Below are positions 36,133 through 43,052 of a stretch of DNA of 45,403 nt, one piece after another; position 1 is the stretch's first letter, and each line of letters starts with the position of its first letter. Position numbers and translations under genes: made by a program. The notes beneath the pieces were generated by a model. The model saw nothing but the letters and a program-made list of their open reading frames with translations. It did not search any database and was not told where the DNA came from. Source of the stretch: Pseudomonas reidholzensis (GTDB taxonomy: Bacteria; Pseudomonadota; Gammaproteobacteria; Pseudomonadales; Pseudomonadaceae); the NCBI RefSeq assembly GCF_900536025.1, contig NZ_UNOZ01000038.1, forward strand, positions 1-45,403, in the 5' to 3' direction.

Positions 36133-36179
36133 CCCTGTGGCAGCGGCCTTGTGTCGCGATGGGGCTGCGCAGCAGCCCC
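36133..36179. repeat. Single REP-like element plus hairpin
   Basis: CCCTGTGGCAGCGGCCTTGTGTCGCGA (36133-36159) resembles one half of the REP pair near 19324-19392. It is followed by a hairpin GGGGCTGC-GCA-GCAGCCCC (36161-36179). It lies between the MFS and PmbA-like genes. Confidence 0.7.
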
Positions 36180-36197
36180 GACTCAGTCAGGCCTGAA

Positions 36198-37529
36198 TCA
36201 CAATGTCAGGGTCAGTCCTTTGATCAGCGCCCCTGGCAAATGACTCGAGCCGGTCTGCCGCTGGCCATAGGTACTGGTCGACAGGATCAGCTCGCGCTCG
36301 CGGGTCAGGTCTTCCAGTTGGCTGCCCAGCAGGTTGTACAGGGTGTCGTCGAAACGCATGGTGCTGACCGGCCCCTGGATCTGCCCCTGTTCCACCCAGA
36401 AGGTGGCAAAGCGGGTCAGGCCGGTCATCCGCGCAGCCGGCAGGTCCGAGTAGTTCAGGTACCACAGGTTGCTGATGTACAGCCCCGTGCCGAGCCGCGC
36501 GAGGATCTGCTCGGGCGCGAGGCTGCCCGGCGCCAGGCTCAAGGCACAGGGCGCTTCATAACTGTCGGCGCCGTTCGCCAGCTGGGCGAATTCGGCCGCG
36601 CTGCGGGCGCTGACCAGGCGGTCCAGCGCTCGCCCTTCGCCGATCAAGCGCACATCCCGACGCGCCAGGCCCTCATCGGAAAACGCCGGGCTGAGCGAGC
36701 CGCTGACCTGTTCGCTGAAGCTGACCAGCGGGCTGAGCTGCGCGTCGCCGCTGTAAAGCCGCTGCAGCGGGCTGTTGCCGGTGGCCAGGGCCTGGGCCGA
36801 GAAACCGCCCCAGCCGAGCATCCCGGCGATCTCGTCCATGGCCGCGGGTGCCAGATACGCGCGATAACTGCCGGGCTTGAGGCTGATCGCGGGGCGCCCG
36901 AGAAAGGCCAGTTGCTCGCGGGCCAGGCGCAGGCGCTCGACAAACGCCGCGGCGTCCCACGCCTGACCGGCATAGTTGGCCTTGACCGCCTCACCGTTGG
37001 CGTGGAACAGGCTCCAGTCGAAGTTGAAGCTGGTCGCCTGGTGCCAGCCAAACGCCCCGAACGAGCTGGCAAAGCCGCGGCAGATCGGCCCGGCGGCATA
37101 GATGCCGACCAGGTCCAGCTGGCCCGCTTCGCGCTCGACCAGGGCCAGCACCTCGGCCGGATCGGGCAGCGCGTGGTCCTGCTGGCTGTGTGACTGCCAG
37201 GCGCTGTCATCGAGGCTCAGGTAGGGATCGACGGCCAGCAGCGGCAAGGTCTGGCGCAACTGTGCGAGGGCGTCGTGCAGGCGTTGCTGGTCAAGCGCGT
37301 CGTCACCGCACAGGGTGAACTGCTGCTCGGCCTGGCGCCCCTCGCGGACCAGGCGCAACTGGGCACTGGCCTGGCTGACCGCACCAGCCTGACGCACCTT
37401 GGCATGGTTGAAACGGATGAACTGCGAGGCTTCGGCGCTGTAGCCGAGGGTGAACTGTTCGCCGTCCTGCAGGGCGCTGCGCAGTGCCTGCAGCAGGGCT
37501 TCGAAGCGGTGCTGGGGTGTGGCGCTCAT
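36198..37529 (-). CDS. TldD/PmbA family protein, PmbA-like (non-catalytic) subunit
   Basis: A 443-residue member of the TldD/PmbA superfamily. The N-terminal part resembles the family alpha/beta domain (FTLGYSAEASQFIRFNHAKVRQAGAVSQASAQLRLV). The C-terminal part contains ISNLWYLNYSDLPAARMTGLTRFATFWVEQGQIQGPV, equivalent to the 'TR.G.f.iE.Gki..Pv' strand conserved in both subunits. No HExxxH zinc motif is present, as expected for the PmbA/TldE-type partner. Its start overlaps the stop of the TldD-like gene by one base (TGATG), so the two are translationally coupled and probably form a heterocomplex protease. This pair is shorter and more divergent than canonical TldD/PmbA, suggesting a paralogous set. 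Confidence 0.83.
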   Translation of the reverse strand: MSATPQHRFEALLQALRSALQDGEQFTLGYSAEASQFIRFNHAKVRQAGAVSQASAQLRLVREGRQAEQQFTLCGDDALDQQRLHDALAQLRQTLPLLAVDPYLSLDDSAWQSHSQQDHALPDPAEVLALVEREAGQLDLVGIYAAGPICRGFASSFGAFGWHQATSFNFDWSLFHANGEAVKANYAGQAWDAAAFVERLRLAREQLAFLGRPAISLKPGSYRAYLAPAAMDEIAGMLGWGGFSAQALATGNSPLQRLYSGDAQLSPLVSFSEQVSGSLSPAFSDEGLARRDVRLIGEGRALDRLVSARSAAEFAQLANGADSYEAPCALSLAPGSLAPEQILARLGTGLYISNLWYLNYSDLPAARMTGLTRFATFWVEQGQIQGPVSTMRFDDTLYNLLGSQLEDLTRERELILSTSTYGQRQTGSSHLPGALIKGLTLTL

Positions 37530-38971
37530 CAGGCGTCTCCTCCGAATACGTCGATCTGGCGGAACACGCAGGCCGGCGAGGCGTGGCCGACCCGCACCAC
37601 CTGGTTGGGCTCGCCCTTGCCGCAGTTAGGCGTGCCCAGGACCTCGAAGGTGCTGCGGTCGCCGACCGCCGCCAGGTTGCTCCAGAACTGCGCGGAAATA
37701 CCCCGGTAGTTGGGGTTCTTGACCACGCCCTTGAGCTGGCCGTTCTCGATCAGTTGGCCCCACTCGCAGCCGAACTGGAACTTGTTGCGCGCATCGTCGA
37801 TCGACCACGAGCGGTTGGTGCGCATGAGGATGCCGTGCTCGATGCCGCCGATCAGTTGCGCCAGCGACTGGTCGCCCGGCTCGATGTTGAGGTTGGCCAT
37901 GCGGTCGATCGGCGCGCGGTTCCAGCTGCAGGCGCGGCTGTTGGCGACGCCGTCGAGGCCGGAGCGGAACTGCGACAGGGCCCCGCCGAGGGGCCGGAGC
38001 AGTTTGCCCTGGCGGATCAGGAACTGCTTGCTCGCCGGGCTGCCATCGTCGTCATGGCTGTAGCTGGCCAGCTCTTCGGCAATGGTCGGGTCAAACGTCA
38101 CGTTGAGCAGGTGCGAGCCGTATTGCAGGTGGCCGAAGTCGCTGGCGTTGACGAAGCTGGTGCCGGCGTAGTTGCGCTCGTCGCCAAGGATGCGGTCCAT
38201 CTCCAGCGGGTGGCCGATCGACTCGTGGATCTGCAGCATCATCTGGTCCGGCATCAGCAGCAGGTCGCGCGCGCCGCTGGGGGTATTCGGCGCCAGCAGC
38301 AGCTGCAGGGCCTGGTCGGCGACCTGGCGGGCGGCGCCGATCAGGCCGCAGCGCTCGATGACCTCAAGGCCGCCCTGCTGGCCGAAGTTTTCCCGGCCCA
38401 GGCTGCGGCTCTGGCTGTCCTGGCCATCGCTGGCGGTCACCCCGAGGCCGGGGAACAGGAAGCGCTGGGCGTGGCGCAGTTCGGCGCCGGCCGAGTTCAG
38501 GTAGGTCTGCTCGACAGCGCTGATCCCCAGGCTGGCCTGCCAGTCCACCAGGCGGCTGTCGGCTGGCACGCTGGCCGATTCGGCGGCGAGCAGGCCCAGG
38601 CAGTCGGCGAGGTTGGGCAGTGCCGCTTCAAAATTCGGTGAGATGTGGTCGTGGCGTGCGCTGGGCACCGGCTGCTCACGCAGGTCGAGCAGGCTGTGCG
38701 CGGCGATCTGCCGGGCCAGCGCTTCGGCCTGCTCGAGTGCCCGCTGCAGGCCGGACTGGGACAGGTCGGCGGTCGCGGCATAGGCTTCGACGCCGTTGAT
38801 CCGCACGGTCAGCATGGCGCCTTCGTCGGTGCTGAAAAAAGGCGGCTCGGCGACATTGCGGCGTACTGAAAGCCCCTGGTACGACTGCTTCACGTGACGC
38901 AGGGAAAACACTTCGGCCGTGCTGCGCAGCGCGGCGAAGCGCTGGCGCAACAAGGCGCTGGAATCGAACAT
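37529..38971 (-). CDS. TldD-like metalloprotease, catalytic subunit
   Basis: A 480-residue protein with the zinc motif in LLMPDQMMLQIHESIGHPLEMDRILGD, where HESIGH matches the HExxxH of TldD and the following E fits the third-ligand area. The canonical E. coli TldD motif is HEAVGH with a different following segment, so this is a divergent member. The C-terminal family strand reads DNAR-type 'SWSIDDARNKFQFGCEWGQLIENGQLKGVVKNPNYRG'. GGAGG sits seven bases before the ATG at 38971, which decides the start; a longer frame runs into the upstream pseudogene. Known TldD/E complexes degrade unfolded peptides and mature peptide products such as microcin B17. The PmbA-like partner gene is directly downstream. 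Confidence 0.86.
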   Translation of the reverse strand: MFDSSALLRQRFAALRSTAEVFSLRHVKQSYQGLSVRRNVAEPPFFSTDEGAMLTVRINGVEAYAATADLSQSGLQRALEQAEALARQIAAHSLLDLREQPVPSARHDHISPNFEAALPNLADCLGLLAAESASVPADSRLVDWQASLGISAVEQTYLNSAGAELRHAQRFLFPGLGVTASDGQDSQSRSLGRENFGQQGGLEVIERCGLIGAARQVADQALQLLLAPNTPSGARDLLLMPDQMMLQIHESIGHPLEMDRILGDERNYAGTSFVNASDFGHLQYGSHLLNVTFDPTIAEELASYSHDDDGSPASKQFLIRQGKLLRPLGGALSQFRSGLDGVANSRACSWNRAPIDRMANLNIEPGDQSLAQLIGGIEHGILMRTNRSWSIDDARNKFQFGCEWGQLIENGQLKGVVKNPNYRGISAQFWSNLAAVGDRSTFEVLGTPNCGKGEPNQVVRVGHASPACVFRQIDVFGGDA

Positions 38972-39002
38972 GCGGGAACCTCCGTTGGCGCGGTGGCTCC
39001 CC

Positions 39003-39125
39003 CTAGAACCACCCCTCTTGCATGCCCAGGCAGGTGTCGTCGCGGGCCTCGAGCAATGCCAGGTCATTATGGCAGGCAGGTACTTCCCAGGTCAGGAAAT
39101 AAAACAGGGCCGGCAAATTACCGAG
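39003..39125 (-). pseudogene. Remnant of the 3' end of an acyl-CoA dehydrogenase gene
   Basis: Read on the minus strand, these 41 codons give LGNLPALFYFLTWEVPACHN followed by DLALLEARDDTCLGMQEGWF and a TAG stop. The last 40 residues of the intact acyl-CoA dehydrogenase at 43049-44851 align without gaps, 30 of 40 identical by hand count (for example YFLTWEVP.CH, ALLEA.DDTCL.MQE.WF). Nothing upstream of this fragment continues the gene: the frame runs into the 3' end of the LysR gene. So it is a truncated second copy, left about 30 bases upstream of the TldD-like gene. The level of difference suggests a diverged paralogue or an allele from another strain rather than a recent exact duplication. 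Confidence 0.85.
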
Positions 39126-39149
39126 GTTGGCCGTGGCTACCGCCCAGCA

Positions 39150-40043
39150 TCATCGCGCTCCGCCTTCCCAGCAATGGGGCGTCGTTGCGACGCCATCTTT
39201 CTGGATGGCGGCCTTCAACATCTCGTTCAGATGCACCGCGACATGGTGAGAGGTATCTGTCAGCAAATAGACGTGATGCTCGGCGAAGTCGGGCAAGCCC
39301 AGCCCCTCCACGTACGCGAGCGATCTGTCACCGCTCTCCAGCCCTTCGACAATGCCGACTGCCAGGCCACTCCTCATGCAGGCCAGCACCGCATGCCAGT
39401 TGGCGCTTTCGAGCAGGATACGGTACGCAATGCCTTGGGCTTTGAGTGCCTGCAAGGCCGCCTCCCTGTAGGGGCAGCCCTTCAACTGCAGTGCCAGGGG
39501 CAAGGGGCGACTGCCATCGTGGCTGAATCCTGGTGCTGCGGCCCAGCGAGGTTGAGTCGAGCGAAGCCACTCCCCTTGCTGCCAATCGTCACTGCTGACC
39601 GCCACCGCCAAATCCAGCCGCTGTCGCGCAAACAGGTCAATGAGCTCTGCGCTGGAGCGCGCTACTGCCTCCAGCTCCAGTTTCGGATTGCTGGCGACAA
39701 ACACTGGCAGAAAGTCGCTCATGAGGTTGGCGGCATAACCGTCCGGTACCCCCAGACGCACCTTGCCGGTCATCTGCTGCGGCGACAACGTAGCCAGCAG
39801 CCGGTCGTGGGCCATCAAGAAGCGTGTGGCCTCGCTCAACAACTGGCGGCCCGAGGGGGTCAGCTCCACGGACTGGTTACTGCGCGTGAACAATTGTTGC
39901 CCGATCTTTTCCTCGAGCTTCTGGATTTGCGTCGTCACCGCCGATGGGCTGCGGTGGACGTAGTCGGCTGCATCCTTGAAACGGCCTAGCCGGGCCACTG
40001 CCTGGAAGGTTCTGAGTACATCGATGTCGAGGCCCTTGCCCAT
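39150..40043 (-). CDS. LysR-family transcriptional regulator
   Basis: A 297-residue regulator. The N-terminal helix-turn-helix is LDIDVLRTFQAVARLGRFKDAADYVHRSPSAVTTQIQKLEEKIGQQLFTRSNQSVELTPSGRQLL, the LysR signature. The effector-binding domain begins about residue 90 (GKVRLGVPDGYAANLMSDFLPVF). The start at 40043 (MGKGLDIDVLRTF) is chosen because it places the helix-turn-helix normally. It is divergent from the methyltransferase gene across a 124-base region, the usual layout for a LysR regulator controlling its neighbours. Effector unknown; it is likely the substrate or product of the adjacent pathway. Its 3' end adjoins the acyl-CoA dehydrogenase remnant. Confidence 0.9.
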   Translation of the reverse strand: MGKGLDIDVLRTFQAVARLGRFKDAADYVHRSPSAVTTQIQKLEEKIGQQLFTRSNQSVELTPSGRQLLSEATRFLMAHDRLLATLSPQQMTGKVRLGVPDGYAANLMSDFLPVFVASNPKLELEAVARSSAELIDLFARQRLDLAVAVSSDDWQQGEWLRSTQPRWAAAPGFSHDGSRPLPLALQLKGCPYREAALQALKAQGIAYRILLESANWHAVLACMRSGLAVGIVEGLESGDRSLAYVEGLGLPDFAEHHVYLLTDTSHHVAVHLNEMLKAAIQKDGVATTPHCWEGGAR

Positions 40044-40167
40044 GGTTCTTCCTGATTTGGTTGGATCGAACCAGCGCTTCGATTTATTCAACTGTACAGG
40101 CTTTATACCCACTCTTACTGTGGGGTCAACGCCGACCGGCCTCTGAAATTGCAATGGAATGATACGG
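40044..40167. promoter_or_regulatory. Divergent promoter region between lysR and the methyltransferase gene
   Basis: An AT-richer spacer. It contains a near-palindrome GGTTGGATCGAACC (40059-40072) close to the LysR start, and a stretch CGATTTATTCAACTGTACAGG further on that could hold the LysR box or promoter. I see no unambiguous T-N11-A site, so the operator is only placed in this interval. Confidence 0.4.
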
Positions 40168-41148
40168 ATGAGCCTGAACGACTTCGTGGTAGATGCACTC
40201 GTACGAACCCCCCCTTACCAGCACGCACGCCTTTGGACTGTCGAGAACCATGAGAAGTACTCGACGCTGGTTCAGCCTGAGTCCGGGCTTGCAGGCGATC
40301 ACCGGTTCAATCACGAGATCTTTCTGCTGATGCGGGCCTTGAATGAGCAAGGCGTGGGGCAAAACGGGCTCTGTGCCGACGCACAGGGGCAGGGTGCACT
40401 CACAACCGTCATCGGCAACGTTGCCGAGCGCTTGGCTGCACTGAGCAGTGGGCGCCGCGTGCACTACGTCGAGTTGGGGCCCGAGCCGATCAAGAGCGCC
40501 TGCTTGTTGAAACGCATGGCCGAGACCTCCAGTGCCATCCGCTACACCGCCATCGACATCAACCAGACCTCGGAAGCCGCGATGAGCGATGCCGTGCGCC
40601 CCATCGTGCCAGGGGAGGGCAGCTTCAACTACATCGCCGCTGACTATCGCACGGTCACCCACGATGATTTGCACCACGATCAGGAGCTCACCCTGATCAC
40701 CCTGCTTGGCTTCCAGGAGGGTAACGAGCTGCCCGTGAGCACTGGGCGGCTGATCCGTAACCTTGCCGGTAACGCGACCTATATTCTTTCGGAAATGCAG
40801 GTGTACGAGGTCGGCCTGGAAAACACCATCCTCGGGTTCTACGCCAACCCCTGCATGCTCCAGTTCTCCCGAATGGTCGCGCTTCAACAAGGCTTCACCC
40901 CAGTGGGCGAGCACGCAGCAATCCTCTTGCCGCTACGCATTCTTGATGAACCTATCCATGTGGTCGTGACCCTGCAGCCCGTGCAGCGCCTAGGGCAACG
41001 TGGCTATCTGCTGACCAACATCTGCCTCAAATACACGCCCGAACAATTCCGCCGGATCAGAGCCCAGCACTGCAACTGCAGTGTGGTGGACGAGTTCGCC
41101 AGTGGTGACGGCTCGGTACGCTATCAGATCGCGAAATACCTTCAGTAG
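40168..41148 (+). CDS. EgtD-like SAM-dependent methyltransferase, substrate unknown
   Basis: A 326-residue cytosolic methyltransferase. By hand alignment it follows the EgtD (histidine N-alpha-methyltransferase) plan. VHYVELGPEPIKSACLLKRM corresponds to the SAM loop (with K retained), and YTAIDINQTSEAAM to the next acidic strand. AADYRTV corresponds to the motif with the acidic adenine contact, LLGFQEGNELP to the GST.GN..P loop with its Asn retained, and LLTNICLKYTPEQF to the C-terminal TEIS.KF segment. In that last segment the Glu and Ser that bind histidine in mycobacterial EgtD appear as Asn and Cys, so a different amino acceptor is likely. The ATG at 40168 is preferred (GGA nine bases upstream); 40159 is an alternative. 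No ergothioneine genes are adjacent. The oxygenase gene follows after 24 bases. Confidence 0.8.
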   Translation: MSLNDFVVDALVRTPPYQHARLWTVENHEKYSTLVQPESGLAGDHRFNHEIFLLMRALNEQGVGQNGLCADAQGQGALTTVIGNVAERLAALSSGRRVHYVELGPEPIKSACLLKRMAETSSAIRYTAIDINQTSEAAMSDAVRPIVPGEGSFNYIAADYRTVTHDDLHHDQELTLITLLGFQEGNELPVSTGRLIRNLAGNATYILSEMQVYEVGLENTILGFYANPCMLQFSRMVALQQGFTPVGEHAAILLPLRILDEPIHVVVTLQPVQRLGQRGYLLTNICLKYTPEQFRRIRAQHCNCSVVDEFASGDGSVRYQIAKYLQ

Positions 41149-41172
41149 CGACTCCAGAGGTACAGACGCATC

Positions 41173-42132
41173 ATGAACCCTTCAGACACATTACCCCTGT
41201 TCCAGCGCGGCGTTGGACGGGTGAAGCTGGCGCTCAAGACGACATTGAAGCGCCCCCCGCGGCCCTCGTCGATCTGCCTCGGCGAGCAGATGCCCTGGCG
41301 CGACGGTTTGCTGTGCCAGCAAGGACACCTGCTCGGCGGCACCCGAACACTCGGCCAGCTTGGCTACACCCACAGCCCTCACGCAAAAGTTGCCGTGGAC
41401 ACCATCACGGGGGTGGCAGTCGTGCATCGGTTGTTCACGCCCGAGGGGGTCGCGGTCTTGCAAGACATCTGCGCCCGTCTGGAGGAAGGGGCGGGTGACA
41501 GCGACTGGATCATTTCACGGCGTACGCGAGGGGTGACGGCACTGTCGTCGTTTATCAACGACATGATGAGCAGTCGTGCATTCCTGTTGGCCGTCTCGCG
41601 TATTGCAGGTGTGCCGCTGGTGCCTTACCCCATGGTCAATGCTCGCTCGCAGGTCAACTACTTCTATCCCAAGCCGGTCGAGCAACAGCAGCAACTGGGC
41701 ATGTGGCACACGGACGGCACCAACTATGTGCTGAACATCGTGCTCTCGGGGAGTTCTGACTACAGCGGGGGTGAGTTCCTGTACCACAACGGCACCCTCG
41801 ATACCTTTGATGCGCTGGATCACCGGACCTTCGAGAGCGCCCAGCTGGACGAGCCAGGTGATGCATTGTTCATCTACGGCAGTCGCTTGTTCCACGGTGT
41901 TCGCCCGGTGTTGAGTGGGCGACGCATGTCATTGGTACTGTCTTTTCATTGCCCCTACTTCGCTGACGACTCCAACCGTTTCTGGCACGTGGCCTCCGAC
42001 GACGGCATTGCCGCGACTGTCCCCCGTTGGTTAGGGTTGCGGTGGGCATTGCAACGCTCGGCTGCTCGACAGTTTTCACGTCTGGGCATCGAGCCGATCA
42101 CGTTCGAGGAACTGCATCAGACGGGGGCGTGA
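41173..42132 (+). CDS. Fe(II)/2-oxoglutarate-dependent oxygenase
   Basis: A 319-residue protein. The facial triad can be read: WHTDGTNYVLNIVLS holds the H-x-D pair, and about 75 residues later SRLFHGVRPVLSGRRMSLVLSFH supplies the distal His and the Arg that binds the 2-oxoglutarate carboxylate. SGGEFLYHNG between them is the usual double-stranded beta-helix loop. The first about 90 residues have no feature I recognise. Such enzymes hydroxylate, desaturate or cyclise small molecules or amino acids using O2 and 2-oxoglutarate. It lies between the methyltransferase and the exporter genes (gaps of 24 and 2 bases), so it likely acts on the same compound. The ribosome site (AGAGG) is somewhat distant from the ATG. 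Confidence 0.85.
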   Translation: MNPSDTLPLFQRGVGRVKLALKTTLKRPPRPSSICLGEQMPWRDGLLCQQGHLLGGTRTLGQLGYTHSPHAKVAVDTITGVAVVHRLFTPEGVAVLQDICARLEEGAGDSDWIISRRTRGVTALSSFINDMMSSRAFLLAVSRIAGVPLVPYPMVNARSQVNYFYPKPVEQQQQLGMWHTDGTNYVLNIVLSGSSDYSGGEFLYHNGTLDTFDALDHRTFESAQLDEPGDALFIYGSRLFHGVRPVLSGRRMSLVLSFHCPYFADDSNRFWHVASDDGIAATVPRWLGLRWALQRSAARQFSRLGIEPITFEELHQTGA

Positions 42133-42134
42133 GT

Positions 42135-43052
42135 ATGCCAAGCAATGCGCTGTACCTGATCCTGCTGCAAGCCATCTTCGTCCTTTCCTGGAGCTCGGGC
42201 TTCATTGGCGCTCGGCTGGGCACGGAGGACGCGGGTGCCATAAACCTGCTGTTCTGGCGTTTTCTGCTGGTCAGCATCTGCCTGCTGCCCTTTGTCCTGC
42301 ATCGACTGCGGGCAATTTCATGGGCGCAGATACGCTACAACGCGGTCATCGGGTTCTTGGCACAGTTTGCGTATCTGGTCAGTGTGTATATCGCCATCCG
42401 AGGCGGGCTACCGGCGGGGATTGCCGCCATCATCTGCGCGCTGCAGCCATTGATCACGGCGTCGATGAGCAACAGCGATCATCATGAGCGCAGTGGTCGG
42501 CAGGAGTGGCTAGGGCTTGGGCTGGGGTTCGCCGGTGTCAGCCTGATCATTTTCGCAGAGTACAGCCTGTCGGCGACCCGCCTTGACCTCTGGCTTTACG
42601 CCCTGCCGCTGATCGCCGCGATCACATTGTCCATCGCCACGCTTTATCAGCGACGGCAATCGATCATGGCAACCGGTCACAGCAAGGACGGTTTGCTGCT
42701 ACCGCTGTTCCTGCAATCGACTGCAACGCTGATACTGCTCTCGACTACTGGCTTGCCGCTGGGGTTGATCGAAGTCCCGGCGAGCACCCAGGTCTGGGTG
42801 GCTGTCGCATGGCTGACCCTGTTCTCCACGTTCATTGCCTATTTGAGCCTGTGGATATTGCTGACAAAGCTGTCGGCGACCCGTGTTTCCGCGCTGGTCT
42901 ATCTGGAGCCGCCTGTGACGTTGATCTGGGCGGCACTGATGTTCGGGGATGTGATCCATTGGACAACCTACGTGGGTATTGCGGTGGTCGCGGCAGGCAT
43001 CGTCATCACTCGCCAGCCGCGCAAGTCGGCCGCGCCCGCAACGGCTCCCTAG
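42135..43052 (+). CDS. EamA/DMT family exporter of the cassette
   Basis: A 305-residue membrane protein with ten predicted helices in two EamA repeats: FVLSWSSGFIGARLGTEDAGAINLLFWRFLLV at the start, and LTKLSATRVSALVYLEPPVTLIWAALMFGD near the end, the highly typical 'P.......l.gE' segment with Asp in place of Glu. Family members export amino acids and related metabolites. The start at 42135 is two bases after the oxygenase stop, so it is co-translated. The last codon overlaps the convergent acyl-CoA dehydrogenase stop by four bases. The product is the likely exit route for the compound made by the two upstream enzymes. Confidence 0.88.
   Translation: MPSNALYLILLQAIFVLSWSSGFIGARLGTEDAGAINLLFWRFLLVSICLLPFVLHRLRAISWAQIRYNAVIGFLAQFAYLVSVYIAIRGGLPAGIAAIICALQPLITASMSNSDHHERSGRQEWLGLGLGFAGVSLIIFAEYSLSATRLDLWLYALPLIAAITLSIATLYQRRQSIMATGHSKDGLLLPLFLQSTATLILLSTTGLPLGLIEVPASTQVWVAVAWLTLFSTFIAYLSLWILLTKLSATRVSALVYLEPPVTLIWAALMFGDVIHWTTYVGIAVVAAGIVITRQPRKSAAPATAP

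Noticed and set aside
40168..42132. Ergothioneine or ovothiol biosynthesis
   Set aside because: Only the methyltransferase resembles EgtD, its histidine-binding residues differ, and there is no sulfoxide synthase or lyase gene nearby.
36198..43052. TldD/PmbA pair as part of the methyltransferase-oxygenase cassette (peptide natural product)
   Set aside because: The acyl-CoA dehydrogenase remnant separates the protease pair from the cassette, which suggests the pair belongs to the older backbone; no small precursor gene was seen.
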